DNA of 25,219 nucleotides from a virus, in IMG/VR virus record IMGVR_UViG_3300025487_000048, positions 1-25,219 of that record, one strand, 5' to 3'. Below are positions 11,951-20,027 of this stretch, in pieces. The notes beneath the pieces were generated by a model. It was not told where the DNA came from. It made no database searches and was given only the letters and a program-made list of their open reading frames with translations. Position 1 is the first letter of the stretch, and each line of letters opens with the position of its first letter. Position numbers and translations under genes: made by a program.

Positions 11951-14352
11951 TAGCGTCTCATTCTCCTACTTTGCATAATAGAATGCGATGCTTGATGTTG
12001 ACCAGTTACTGCAGCAAGAGCAAGATAAGGTAACAAGCTAGCTAAACGGAATACCATATCTCCACCTGGATCTGTTGGTGCTGGCGAAGAGCTTTCAACT
12101 CGGCGCGGATGTGGTTTTGCATTTGAATCTTTGTTCGCTTTTGGTGTTGGAGGATTAGGCGTTTTTCCAGTAACGTCAAAATAACCTTTTTCTTCAAATT
12201 GACCCCCAGAAGCTGGTGTAATTCCAGCAGCTGGTTTTGCTGGCGCTTTGTCAACCATTTGATTAGGGGATGATATAATGTCACCAGCTTTGGCAGGAAC
12301 AAACTTTGCTCCGCCAGTATCATTCTTTTCCCATCTACCTTGTTCGCCTTTGTATGTTTGTAAGTCAGTCGCTTTAACGAACTTAACACCACCCTGACCA
12401 TTTGGTTCCCATGAGCCGAACTCGCCTTTATATTGACTTAATCGGCTACCAGAAGCTGGAGCAGTAGGAGCTGGTGCATTTGTAGTCGCTGTTGGTTTTG
12501 ATTCTGGAGCTGCTTGCGGAGCTGTTTGTGGTTTTGCTTGCTGTTGACTTTCGTCAACTTTCAAAACACCAAGCATACCAAGACGATTGGCTGTATCTTG
12601 TTCTGGTCTAGCAGGAGCTTCAAAGTTTTTAACAACAGAATACATTCTTTGCGAATCACTAAGCTCTTCATTAGTTAGATCAGAATACGCTTTCTTATAA
12701 TATGTTTTCAATTCCCAAGCGAAAGCTTTTGCCTGTTCAGCAACAGTCATTTCGTTTGGCATTTTACCGAATTGTTTTGCTATTCTTGCTGCACGAGCAT
12801 CATCCCATGAAGCAATACCATGAGCTTTCTGATATGGATTACTACGAGATGGATCAGCATGAACATCGCCAGGTCTAGAAAGAGCTTCGCCCGATAAATT
12901 GGCAACAGCGATTCTAGCAGCTTTTTCTGATAAGCCTTCTGCTCTTAATGCCTGATACGCTTCTTGTTGATTGGCTGCTAATCCTTTTGATGGCACACGT
13001 TGACTTGTAGCCTGTATGTTTGTCATCGGTGCATTTTGCAGCTGCATTGTTTGCGGTTGACCGCGCTGCTGACCAATTTGTGGCAGAGGTCCAGTTCCAG
13101 GAGCGTTTTGTAATGTTGGATGATCACCACCATAATTGCCAGCACCACTGCCAGCGCCGCCACCAAACCCAGCTCCAGTAGCGCCTTGTCCTTGCGTCTG
13201 TTGCTGGTTCTGTTGTTTTGATTCAATTGTTAATGTTTGAACATCAAACGAAAGCTTATCAGAGTTGAATCTGATCTCATCAGCTTTAATCGTAAGGATA
13301 TCTTCAGCTTTTGTTTGCTTTGTTTTCGCAGCTGCAACAGCTGCTGTTTCTTTACTAGCTGCGATGCTACCACCAGCTGGTGCTAATGGTGCACCCTTTG
13401 TTCCTGTTGCTGGAACAGCAGTGGAAGCTGCCATAGCAGCTGCTGGAGCAACTGCAGCTGCAGTTGGTGTTGTTGTTTGAGCTGGTTTATTCTTTGGATC
13501 AGCTGTGTTCAGTTCTGGGTGCATAATGTATGCGCCCATCGCTGCATCTGGATCCATAGCACCAAGCATGTTAACGCCAGAAGCTTCAGATGAATTCATT
13601 GCTTCGGCTAATTGTTTTCCTTGCTCGCCTTGAGCTGACTTAGTAGCGCTGTATGATAATGCACCACCAATGGCAGCAATACCACCACCCAATGCTCCAA
13701 GAACAGCTGTTGATTCGCCAACAAGTGGAGCTGCTTTTAATGGATTGGCACTCTTTGGGCGTCTAAAGAAATCTAGTGGATTTCCACCAAATCCTGATCC
13801 GCTGTTTCTAGCAATTCTTGCAACCGATTCAGCAATTTGCGTAAGTAGTGTTGCCGAACGTTCTTGTATAGAAACAAGATCACGAATTAAATCGTTATTA
13901 TCTTTTAAATTGTCATTGATGGTTGTAAATTGAAGGCGACGTTCAGTTCTTTCGCGTTTCTTTTCAGCTTCTTCTTTTTCGGTTGTTTCTTTCCAGAACT
14001 TACGTAATGCCTCAACATTTTCGTAGGCAGTAGGAAATGCTTTTCTAAGAACAGCCTTACCTAGTTTCTTACCGATTGATTTACGTGGACCTGCAGCTTC
14101 GGCTATTTCCTCTTCTGCAGGTTCTGCTGCAAATGGAGGATTGATGTCAACTTTCTTTTTTGGAGGAGTTACGTTAACAGCTTCAGCTTTGACTTGTTGT
14201 GGGAATATTTTTTCAAGCTTTTTGTTCCAGCCGTCACCGACATACTGACCTGCAGAATCAGTAAATTTACCTTCAGGGTTTCTGAAGTATTCGACACCGC
14301 CGATTGCACCCGCAAATGGTTGGCCAACTTTATTCTTTTTTTGTTTAGCCAT
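11950..14352 (-). CDS. Large tail protein (tape-measure candidate) with lysozyme-like domain
   Basis: An 800-residue protein that follows the gp26-like chaperone genes, the usual place of the tape-measure gene in tailed phages. Residues 98-180 hold a GKAVLRKAFPTAY motif and coiled helices (EKEEAEKKRERTERR). Residues 208-235 are hydrophobic and Gly/Ala-rich. Residues 348-379 carry the DILTIKADEIRFNSDKLSFD element shared with the downstream paralogue. Residues 460-597 match phage tail lysozyme domains (Phage_lysozyme2-like): NLSGEAL with candidate catalytic E489, HGIASWDDARAARI, and WELKTYYKKAY. Two copies of a YKGExGxWE...GGxKFV repeat follow (640-663, 666-688), then a Pro-rich tail. The start overlaps the stop of the -1 frameshift frame (TAATG). 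It probably opens the cell wall during infection; the tape-measure role is inference from order and composition. Confidence 0.75.
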   Translation of the reverse strand: MAKQKKNKVGQPFAGAIGGVEYFRNPEGKFTDSAGQYVGDGWNKKLEKIFPQQVKAEAVNVTPPKKKVDINPPFAAEPAEEEIAEAAGPRKSIGKKLGKAVLRKAFPTAYENVEALRKFWKETTEKEEAEKKRERTERRLQFTTINDNLKDNNDLIRDLVSIQERSATLLTQIAESVARIARNSGSGFGGNPLDFFRRPKSANPLKAAPLVGESTAVLGALGGGIAAIGGALSYSATKSAQGEQGKQLAEAMNSSEASGVNMLGAMDPDAAMGAYIMHPELNTADPKNKPAQTTTPTAAAVAPAAAMAASTAVPATGTKGAPLAPAGGSIAASKETAAVAAAKTKQTKAEDILTIKADEIRFNSDKLSFDVQTLTIESKQQNQQQTQGQGATGAGFGGGAGSGAGNYGGDHPTLQNAPGTGPLPQIGQQRGQPQTMQLQNAPMTNIQATSQRVPSKGLAANQQEAYQALRAEGLSEKAARIAVANLSGEALSRPGDVHADPSRSNPYQKAHGIASWDDARAARIAKQFGKMPNEMTVAEQAKAFAWELKTYYKKAYSDLTNEELSDSQRMYSVVKNFEAPARPEQDTANRLGMLGVLKVDESQQQAKPQTAPQAAPESKPTATTNAPAPTAPASGSRLSQYKGEFGSWEPNGQGGVKFVKATDLQTYKGEQGRWEKNDTGGAKFVPAKAGDIISSPNQMVDKAPAKPAAGITPASGGQFEEKGYFDVTGKTPNPPTPKANKDSNAKPHPRRVESSSPAPTDPGGDMVFRLASLLPYLALAAVTGQHQASHSIMQSRRMRR

Positions 14353-14537
14353 TAATTAGCCTGTTGTTTTTGTCTTTCTTCTTGTTCTCGCAAATACCCC
14401 ACTAACATTTCAACATATATGTCACGTTCGAACACAATCCAGCTTTCTATTTCCGATATAGCATATTTATGGTGCTGAGCCAAAGAGAAATTCGTTTGAT
14501 AGTAATTCTCTAGGGTATTGTGACTCAGCGCAAGGTA
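14352..14537 (-). CDS. -1 frame extension of the gp26-like chaperone
   Basis: This frame has no plausible start codon of its own; its only ATG is near the end. It continues exactly from the gp26-like frame after a -1 slip at the T7 run 14543-14537: ...SDFF then YLALSHNTLENYYQTN, ISEIESW, FERDIYVEMLVGYL, ending QQAN at TAA 14354-14352. That adds 61 residues, for a fusion of about 295. The helical ending with charged residues suits the extended form of a tail-assembly chaperone (the lambda G-GT principle), which recruits the tape measure and tube subunits. The stop overlaps the ATG of the following 800-residue gene (TAATG), as at other gene joints in this operon, which independently argues that this frame is translated. 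Confidence 0.75.
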   Translation of the reverse strand, partial: YLALSHNTLENYYQTNFSLAQHHKYAISEIESWIVFERDIYVEMLVGYLREQEERQKQQAN

Positions 14538-14543
14538 AAAAAA
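14474..14543 (-). promoter_or_regulatory. Programmed -1 frameshift signal
   Basis: On the minus strand, the codons GAT TTT TTT ACC hold the slippery heptamer T TTT TTT (14543-14537). After a 7-base spacer, GCTGAGTCA (14529-14521) can pair with TGGCTCAGC (14482-14474) over 9 bp (one G-U), with a 38-base loop that holds a 6-bp inner stem (14511-14506/14489-14484). The zero-frame stop TGA (14527-14525) lies in the stem. Site, spacing and stem are all those of a standard -1 frameshift element. Confidence 0.75.
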
Positions 14544-15238
14544 TCGGATAGCGTTTTCAGCTCAATAGCTCTTTCATTACCATTTGAATTGGTATATTCA
14601 AGCTTATAATAAAGCGAGGGAAGATTGAGCATAAACTCTCTGATCTTCTCAAAGCTTGGAATATCGACGAGCTCAAGGAATTCAAGGATAGCATCTTCAT
14701 CAAAGTCCTTGCCTTCATATACGTTTTCAGCATCATAGATCTGATCAATACAACGAACAACAAGGCGATAAAATGTTTCTTCGCCTTCAGCTTTAAGGAA
14801 TGTCTTATCGGAATAGATCTCAGATGATGGATATTTCATAATGATGCCAGAGGTATCGGTGATCTTAATTGTTTTGTCAATGTTCTCTGGGAACTTTACA
14901 TCGACATTTCCAAGATCAACTTCAAAGTCATAGCTCTTATTGTCTTCGAGATCACGATATGATACATTGATCTTATCGCCGATTGAAAAGCCACGCAACT
15001 TAACAAACAAATACTCGAGCGCGTATAGCGGGAGTTTATCGATATCCAGCGTAGGATCTAAGCTGCAGTTTGTAACAACTTGTTTAATAGCCTGAAGAAT
15101 ATCAGAATCATCTTCAGAAACCTTCGCCATCAACAAAAGCTTTTCTTCCTTAACCAACATCGGACGAAAGATATATTGTTTCTTTTCGGGTGGGATTGTA
15201 ATGTTGATTGTAGGGTAATCAATTTTAGGTAGTGCCAT
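14525..15238 (-). CDS. gp26: Baseplate hub/tail chaperone, T4 gp26-like
   Basis: A 237-residue protein of the T4 gp26 family (T4_baseplate, PF12322): a strand-rich start (MALPKIDYPTINITIPPEKKQYIFRPMLVKEEKLLLMA), then ILQAIKQVVTNC, LDIDKLPLYALEYLFVKLRGFSIGD, and a later GIIMKYPS segment, all typical. In T4, gp26 is needed for hub assembly and is not a major part of the finished baseplate; the position before the tape-measure gene fits a chaperone. The zero frame ends LSDFFTLR at TGA 14527-14525, six codons after a slippery T7 run begins, so a longer -1 product is likely. GGAGT lies about 10 bases before the ATG, after a 15-base gap from the gp19-like gene. Confidence 0.85.
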   Translation of the reverse strand: MALPKIDYPTINITIPPEKKQYIFRPMLVKEEKLLLMAKVSEDDSDILQAIKQVVTNCSLDPTLDIDKLPLYALEYLFVKLRGFSIGDKINVSYRDLEDNKSYDFEVDLGNVDVKFPENIDKTIKITDTSGIIMKYPSSEIYSDKTFLKAEGEETFYRLVVRCIDQIYDAENVYEGKDFDEDAILEFLELVDIPSFEKIREFMLNLPSLYYKLEYTNSNGNERAIELKTLSDFFTLR

Positions 15239-15253
15239 AATTTACTCCAGTTA

Positions 15254-15907
15254 TTATCCAAGGGATGCGTTGTTTTGTCCGTCTCCAAGCACCCATTCTC
15301 TAAAGGTGATTGTTGTTGTCAATTTAATTAGGTTATTGTTATCAGTCCAGCTCAATGCTGTATCGTTGATTGAAATAGGATATGCTTTTAAAAGTGTAGC
15401 CTGAATGTTTGGATTTCCTTCATTATCATAAACAGTTATTGTAATCGTAGCCGAGTAGTTGTCTTTATATTCGGCAGTGTAAAACGATCTTTTGTTACCA
15501 CTGTTATTGATTGTTCCGTAAATATTGGAAGAGCTTTCCTCACCAGAAATACCGAAGATATAATTGAACCAAGTATACCAGAAGTTATATTGCAAACCAT
15601 ATCTGTCAACAAGGAATGTTAATGATACGTCTGTATAGTTGGCTGAGTAAGGCATTTTTTCCGAAACACCAACACCAAAACGATTGATGTCAGCTGTTCG
15701 CATTGTAAGTCCAGGTAACGAAGCATTGATACAACGATATTGCGTATCCTGTGTGCTTTCGTTTGTACCGACTGTTGAGCCATCTGCTCCCTGAATGCTG
15801 AGCTGACCGAAGTCGCCATCAAACGTAATTTGAACATCGTACTTGTTTGTTTGAAGCACGCCTGTATCGGCGATGTAGGATTGAAAGTCTAATATATTAA
15901 ATGCCAT
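15254..15907 (-). CDS. gp19-like tail tube or tube-initiator protein
   Basis: A 217-residue protein with the T4 gp19-like tail tube pattern: N-terminal NKYDVQITFDG, CINASLPGLTM followed by the long arm (SEKMPYSANYTDVSLTFLVDR), then YKDNYSATITITVYDNEG, LLKAYPISINDTALSW and the final strand KLTTTITFREW. T4 gp19 is 163 residues, so this version is longer. T4 has a gp19-type domain in the main tube protein and in gp48 and gp54, which start the tube on the baseplate. As a gp48-like gene lies just across the divergent region (16992), this one could be the gp54 counterpart; the major tube gene normally sits with gp18 and gp20. It starts one base after the preceding stop. Confidence 0.65.
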   Translation of the reverse strand: MAFNILDFQSYIADTGVLQTNKYDVQITFDGDFGQLSIQGADGSTVGTNESTQDTQYRCINASLPGLTMRTADINRFGVGVSEKMPYSANYTDVSLTFLVDRYGLQYNFWYTWFNYIFGISGEESSSNIYGTINNSGNKRSFYTAEYKDNYSATITITVYDNEGNPNIQATLLKAYPISINDTALSWTDNNNLIKLTTTITFREWVLGDGQNNASLG

Positions 15908-15908
15908 C

Positions 15909-16502
15909 TTACACCATTGATAGAGAGTCTTTAAAGACTTTTTGTTTGCTTGCGCCTTGGAAGTTTTCAGTCGGTAACATCAAAGCAAAGTCCCATTCGT
16001 CTGGCGAAATATAAATGAAAGGCGATCCAACCTGACTGAACAAATACTTCTTTACGCATGGTTTAAACCATTTAAAACGACCAGCACCTTTCAATATATG
16101 ATATGACATTTTTAACAATGTCGTTTGATCATACTTTTGATTATTTATCAGCGTATAGAGAGCGTCCATCAGCAGAGCTCTTGTCTTTGGTGGTAGATAA
16201 TGTAAGTTGATACCAAGGAAGCTGTCACCATAAAACTCTATAGGAAATATGAGAGGAAACGCATCGAAATAAGGCAAGTTCTTCGTTTTGGCATCATAAA
16301 CGAACATATACATTTTGCCGATGCTCTTTTCAGTAAGCATCTGTTGGCGTTTGAACGGCATATTCTGCCCGAGTATTTGCTGGCGATCGACTTTCTTAAC
16401 CGATAAAGCTTGTTTGCGAAACCAGTCAATGGCTTCTTTTGTACCTGTTTTAAGGTCATTTGCCGAAGCTTGCGCTAGCGTATCTGCGAAAAGTGATGCC
16501 AT
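15909..16502 (-). CDS. Conserved T4-like virion assembly protein, unknown role
   Basis: A 197-residue basic protein. Its central part (IGKMYMFVYDAKTKNLPYFDAFPLIFPI, then INLHYLPPKTRALLMDALY) is of a kind I know from T4-like phages of marine and alphaproteobacterial hosts next to gp4, but I cannot tie it to a T4 gene with certainty. The C-terminal part includes WFKPCVKKYLFSQVGSPFIYISPDEW. It is not gp53, which is found on the other strand at 17935. Association with gp4 suggests head completion or neck/baseplate assembly. It starts in a TAATG overlap with the gp4 stop. A TATAAATA match on this strand at 16727-16720 lies upstream inside gp4 and might give extra late transcription. Confidence 0.65.
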   Translation of the reverse strand: MASLFADTLAQASANDLKTGTKEAIDWFRKQALSVKKVDRQQILGQNMPFKRQQMLTEKSIGKMYMFVYDAKTKNLPYFDAFPLIFPIEFYGDSFLGINLHYLPPKTRALLMDALYTLINNQKYDQTTLLKMSYHILKGAGRFKWFKPCVKKYLFSQVGSPFIYISPDEWDFALMLPTENFQGASKQKVFKDSLSMV

Positions 16503-16948
16503 TAAAATTTCAACCCTAACTCTTTTTCAGTAAATATCTGAAACTTCCAGCCTCGATCTTTACAGTATTCAGTAGCAGCTTTCCACTTTGCCTCATTAAC
16601 ACCCCAAGTCATAACTTCCTGAATATAGCGTTTATTCTTTTTGCCTTCAGTAAGCACTGGCGGGCGAGTTTGCGAAGCTGGTTTTACTTCGATCAGTGTG
16701 GTTTCTTTAATCCCTTGTTTATTTATAGTGGTTACGATAAAGTCAACAAAGTACCTGTGGACTCTGCCATCTATTGGAGAACGATAAGGTATGACAACTT
16801 CTTCCGACCCCCAGCTTATAACATCTGGATGTTCGTCTAATTTGCTCATCAACAAGGATTCCCATCGAGAGCGATAAATAATATTCGAGGGATTGCCCTT
16901 GTATTTGGCGGGATTTCTTGGTTTGAAATATCCTTTATAAGTATTCAT
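16502..16948 (-). CDS. gp4: Head completion nuclease-like protein, T4 gp4 (gp50/65)
   Basis: A 148-residue protein, the same size as T4 gp4. The start (NTYKGYFKPRNPAKYKGNP) and the core (IIYRSRWESLLMSKLDEHPDVISWGSEEVVIPYRSPIDGR, then HRYFVDFIV and IEVKPASQT) match closely. The fold is of the TnsA/Holliday-junction type with D in YFVDF, and E and K in IEVKP as the nuclease triad. In T4 it is required to finish heads so that tails can join. I use ATG 16948; a TTG nine bases upstream is possible but unneeded. It is the first gene of the leftward operon and faces gp48 across a 43-base divergent region that holds late-promoter-like boxes. Confidence 0.92.
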   Translation of the reverse strand: MNTYKGYFKPRNPAKYKGNPSNIIYRSRWESLLMSKLDEHPDVISWGSEEVVIPYRSPIDGRVHRYFVDFIVTTINKQGIKETTLIEVKPASQTRPPVLTEGKKNKRYIQEVMTWGVNEAKWKAATEYCKDRGWKFQIFTEKELGLKF

Positions 16949-16980
16949 GACACCCAATAAATAGTAAAAAGATATTTAGT
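16936..16980. promoter_or_regulatory. Divergent late promoter region between gp4 and gp48
   Basis: Rightward, AATAAATA (16956-16963) differs from TATAAATA by one base and would start near 16970, just before the gp48 Shine-Dalgarno (AAGGA 16981-16985); TATAAGTA (16936-16943), inside the gp4 start, is a second candidate. Leftward, ACTAAATA (16980-16973) has two differences and would start near 16966. The same 8-mer occurs before gp32 (8523-8530). No sigma70-like -35 box is visible. Confidence 0.5.
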
Positions 16981-16991
16981 AAGGAATGTAA

Positions 16992-17921
16992 ATGCCAGCA
17001 ACTTACAACGCTGATCCTCAAAACAAACCAACATCATCTACGGCGACTCAGGCAAAAGCTTTGCCAGCAGGTCAGTATTCAACAAACAATCCTGTTGGAG
17101 CTGTTCCAGCTGCTGGTTCTAATTTGGCATTCCCATACGACTTACAGAAACAACCATTTTGGATGTCGTTTTCCTTCTATCAGTATAACATGCCTTCACT
17201 TACACAGCAGAATGTTTATTATGCTGATCAAGGAACTATCCGTCTGCCTTTGCCAAATGGTATGGTTGACAGCCAACAAGTTCAATACGATATAGAAAAT
17301 CTTTCGCTTTTATCTGGTGCTGCTATCAATCAGCTGCAGCAGGGTAATGTTAAAACAGCTGCTGGTCTTGGAGTTGGATCTGCTCTGTTTAGTGGCGCTC
17401 TTTCTAAAGCTGCTTCAACGCCAGAGGCTGCTGCTTTTGGCGCATTAAATGGTGTGGCTGCTAATCCGTTTCTTACTGTTATGTTTAAACAGCCTGCATT
17501 TAAGAAGCATGCGCTCGAGTGGAAACTTACGCCAAGCAACGAACAGGAATCGTTACAGCTCAACGCTATCATTAATACGTTTAGAGCAAATATGTTGCCC
17601 GATGTCGACAATGCTCTTGGTGGTTCTTTGCTTACCTATCCTAACATTGTACAAATTCAAGTCAGCGTTAACGACCCAAATTATTTTACATACGTATTTA
17701 AGCCAGCTGTTGTTGAAAGTTTTGATGTTAACTTTGCTCCATCTGGTCAGCCATCGTTCTTTGGTTCATCAGCTTCACCAGCTCCAACTGAAGTTCAAAT
17801 CCGTTTAGGAATTATGGAAATTGAATACTGGCTGTCGAGCGATTATGGTTTGCAAGGCAATCAAGTATCGCTTCAGTCTTTGGGTTCTGGCTTCCTTAAT
17901 CTAGTCAAGTCAGCATTTTAG
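16992..17921 (+). CDS. gp48: Baseplate tail-tube cap/initiator, T4 gp48-like
   Basis: A 309-residue protein. The first 45 residues are flexible (Ala/Ser/Thr/Pro). The middle has a Gly/Ala-rich segment (GLGVGSALFSGALSKAASTPEAAAFGALNGVAANP), and the C-terminal half has the gp48/gp54 tube-like pattern: FKKHALEWKLTPSNEQESLQLNAIINTFRANM (T4 has FTWDLTPRSTEDLMAIINIYQYF), then YPNIVQIQV, KPAVVESFDVNFAPSGQPSFF and EVQIRLGIMEIEYW. gp48 caps the baseplate hub and starts the tail tube. It is somewhat shorter than T4 gp48 (364). It is the first gene of the rightward baseplate operon, with AAGGA six bases before the ATG, and is followed by gp53 after 13 bases. Confidence 0.8.
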   Translation: MPATYNADPQNKPTSSTATQAKALPAGQYSTNNPVGAVPAAGSNLAFPYDLQKQPFWMSFSFYQYNMPSLTQQNVYYADQGTIRLPLPNGMVDSQQVQYDIENLSLLSGAAINQLQQGNVKTAAGLGVGSALFSGALSKAASTPEAAAFGALNGVAANPFLTVMFKQPAFKKHALEWKLTPSNEQESLQLNAIINTFRANMLPDVDNALGGSLLTYPNIVQIQVSVNDPNYFTYVFKPAVVESFDVNFAPSGQPSFFGSSASPAPTEVQIRLGIMEIEYWLSSDYGLQGNQVSLQSLGSGFLNLVKSAF

Positions 17922-17934
17922 TGGATAACTTTTA

Positions 17935-18798
17935 ATGGCATACGAAACATACTTTAAAAACTTCAATCAGATTCAGTATGGTAATAGTACATCCAATGTT
18001 GCTATTGTCGATATTACTGAACGAGTTGTTGCGCTTACAAATGTCGAAAAGAATCCATATATCTTTTATCCTCAAGATATTACATCAGGTAAAAGAGCTG
18101 ATCAAGTTGCCTACGAAAATTTCAAAGATCCATTTTCGAGCTGGGTTCTTTATCTTACCAATGATATTATCGATCCATATTATGACTGGTATCTAGATCA
18201 AGATCAATTCAATTTTTTCATCAATACGAAATATGGCTCGATCGCCAATGCTATGACGACTGTTGCTTTCTGGAGAAACAACTGGGTTGATCAACCAGCT
18301 CTGACAGTTGCAGCGTATAATGCATTACCAGCCAATTTGGTTAAGTATTGGCAGCCAGTTTATAACGGAACAAGCATCATAAGTTATACAAGAACACAAT
18401 CTGACTGGATTATGAACACAAATCAGATTGTTTATTATAACACAACTGCAGATACATCGGCGCTTATTCCGAATGAAGTTGTTAATCTAAATGGTAATGG
18501 TCAGGCGCAATTCATTCAGGCTAACTCTGGACTTTTAGCCGTTCAACATACTTTCGGTAACACAACTATTACTGGCGGTTATATCTACGGTACACAGTCT
18601 GGCGCTAACATTGCGATTACTTCTACCAATACTGTTGTTCAAGTTATACCACTGAGCGAAGAAGCATATTGGTCGCCAGTTTATAACTACGATATGGAAA
18701 ACGAAAAGAATCAGGGTAACAGAACTATCCGTGTTATGCAGCCACAATACGTTCCACAATTCATTAAAAACTTTAAAGCAGATTTGAGTACTACATAA
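17935..18798 (+). CDS. gp53: Baseplate wedge protein, T4 gp53-like
   Basis: A 287-residue protein with the gp53 core near residues 45-80: YPQDITSGKRADQVAYENF then SSWVLYLTNDIIDPYYDWYL (T4: LYWVLLMCNDNYDPYYGW). The end (YWSPVYNYDMENEKNQGNRTIRVMQPQYVPQFIKNFKADL) resembles the C-terminal segment of gp53. T4 gp53 is 196 residues; the extra roughly 90 residues here, between about 135 and 240, are Asn/Thr/Gly-rich and strand-like. gp53 links wedges around the hub in the baseplate. Its stop overlaps the gp27 start by one base (TAATG). Confidence 0.82.
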   Translation: MAYETYFKNFNQIQYGNSTSNVAIVDITERVVALTNVEKNPYIFYPQDITSGKRADQVAYENFKDPFSSWVLYLTNDIIDPYYDWYLDQDQFNFFINTKYGSIANAMTTVAFWRNNWVDQPALTVAAYNALPANLVKYWQPVYNGTSIISYTRTQSDWIMNTNQIVYYNTTADTSALIPNEVVNLNGNGQAQFIQANSGLLAVQHTFGNTTITGGYIYGTQSGANIAITSTNTVVQVIPLSEEAYWSPVYNYDMENEKNQGNRTIRVMQPQYVPQFIKNFKADLSTT

Positions 18799-20027
18799 TG
18801 GCAGCTCATAATCCAGGCGATATTCTAATTGATGATCTAACTATTAACTCGCCAAGATCTGGTTCTTGGCAAGCAGCTGGCAATTTTCTCAGTTTTGATA
18901 TATTCGAGTCAATGTTTGCTCCAGCTGTTTTAGGAACAATTGAAGTCCTTGATGATAAGGATTATCTTGGTACTCTTAAAATAACTGGCGATGAAACAGT
19001 TAGCCTGTCATTCCGTAATCCTAATGGGACTAGCGTTTCCTATCAATTCCATTTGAATCAGGTTCAGGATGTTGGCATTGAAGGCGCAATGAAATCTAAA
19101 ACATACAAGCTTGAAGTTGTATCCAGAGAAGCATTGACGGGTCAGGGTAATCAGGTTCAGAAAGCTTACAATACGACAATCGATCAGATCGTAGCCGACT
19201 TACACAAAAACTTTCATAACAGTCAGTTGCCTATCTTTACAGAGCCTACAAAGGGTAATCGTAAGTTCGTTGTACCAAACCAGCCATCTTACCATGCTAT
19301 CGAAAACCTACGTAAAGAAGCTGTGTCAGCTCAGAACAAAGGTTCAAATTATATGTTCTGGCAAACATGGCGTGGCTTTTATTTTCAATCGCTCGAATAC
19401 ATGCTTCAACAGGGTGATGTTAAAACATTTAAACAGGATAATACCATCGGTCATTATCTCGGTAATGTTGTTGATAACAATATCCTTGCTTGGCAGGTCA
19501 AACAGAATATGGATGCTATGAATCGTATTCATGCGGGCGTGATCAATCAGCGTGTTACAACGTATGACCCACACACTCATAAATATGTCAGTAATGATTT
19601 TAAAATACAGCAAAATGAATTAACCAATCTTGGCGCTGGTTTGATTACAACTCTTTCTTCGTTCTTATCTTTGTTTCCTAATGCAAACAGAACAGTGCAT
19701 AGAGTTGTTAATCCTAATCAGGCTATTAATGTTGGTAAGAGTTTTGTTCCTGCTTCAATTCCATACAAACAGTTGAATATGGCAGCGATGCAAGAACAGA
19801 TGATGCAAATGACTGCGATCGGAGATCCTACTCTAGAGCCTGGGAAAACGATTACAGCAAATGTTCCAAAAATTACTGGCGAGACTGGTACAACGCAATC
19901 TGAACCACAAGTAAGCGGAAGATGGTTAATTTCTAAAGTTCATCATGAAGTTAGACGACCGCAAGTTAGACCTAGATGGGTCAGTAACTTAGAGTGTTTA
20001 AAAGGTGCATATCAGGAGGGTGTATAA
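18798..20027 (+). CDS. gp27: Baseplate hub protein, T4 gp27-like
   Basis: A 409-residue protein (T4 gp27: 391). The N-terminal part (DILIDDLTINSPRSGSW, then LSFDIFESMFAPAVLGTIEVLDD) and the following strand pattern (VSLSFRNPNG, KSKTYKLEVVSREAL) are typical of the tube-like domains of gp27 hubs, and GRWLISKVHHEVRR near the C-terminus matches the late hub segment of these proteins. It forms the trimeric ring that links tube and spike. It is followed in a TAATG overlap by the OB-domain protein, the same order of partners as in the T4 gp27-gp5 complex, which supports the call. Confidence 0.78.
   Translation: MAAHNPGDILIDDLTINSPRSGSWQAAGNFLSFDIFESMFAPAVLGTIEVLDDKDYLGTLKITGDETVSLSFRNPNGTSVSYQFHLNQVQDVGIEGAMKSKTYKLEVVSREALTGQGNQVQKAYNTTIDQIVADLHKNFHNSQLPIFTEPTKGNRKFVVPNQPSYHAIENLRKEAVSAQNKGSNYMFWQTWRGFYFQSLEYMLQQGDVKTFKQDNTIGHYLGNVVDNNILAWQVKQNMDAMNRIHAGVINQRVTTYDPHTHKYVSNDFKIQQNELTNLGAGLITTLSSFLSLFPNANRTVHRVVNPNQAINVGKSFVPASIPYKQLNMAAMQEQMMQMTAIGDPTLEPGKTITANVPKITGETGTTQSEPQVSGRWLISKVHHEVRRPQVRPRWVSNLECLKGAYQEGV

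Noticed and set aside
10297-13933. Several sizeable frames on both strands opposite or within the two large tail proteins (for example + strand 11301-11672 and 13265-13480, - strand 10912-11226 and 12042-12401).
   Set aside because: They lie wholly inside well-supported genes, have repetitive compositions that mirror Ala/Gln/Pro codons of those genes, lack ribosome sites and show no family features.
11568-14194. TTGACT hexamers on the + strand at about 11568, 12436, 12544 and 14189.
   Set aside because: None has a plausible -10 box at 16-18 bp, and all lie inside genes of the opposite strand; chance matches.
15909-16502. Assignment of the 197-residue protein as gp53 because it follows gp4 as in T4.
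   Set aside because: The gp53 core motif (WVLYLTNDIIDPYYDW) is in the gene at 17935 instead; the 197-residue protein lacks it.
16720-16727. TATAAATA on the minus strand inside gp4.
   Set aside because: An exact match, but fully explained by the TTINKQG codons and over 200 bases before the next gene; not called as a feature, though it could add late transcription.
19994-20026. Longer start for the gp5-OB gene.
   Set aside because: It would overlap gp27 by 34 bases and add residues outside the OB fold; ATG 20027 has a strong Shine-Dalgarno.
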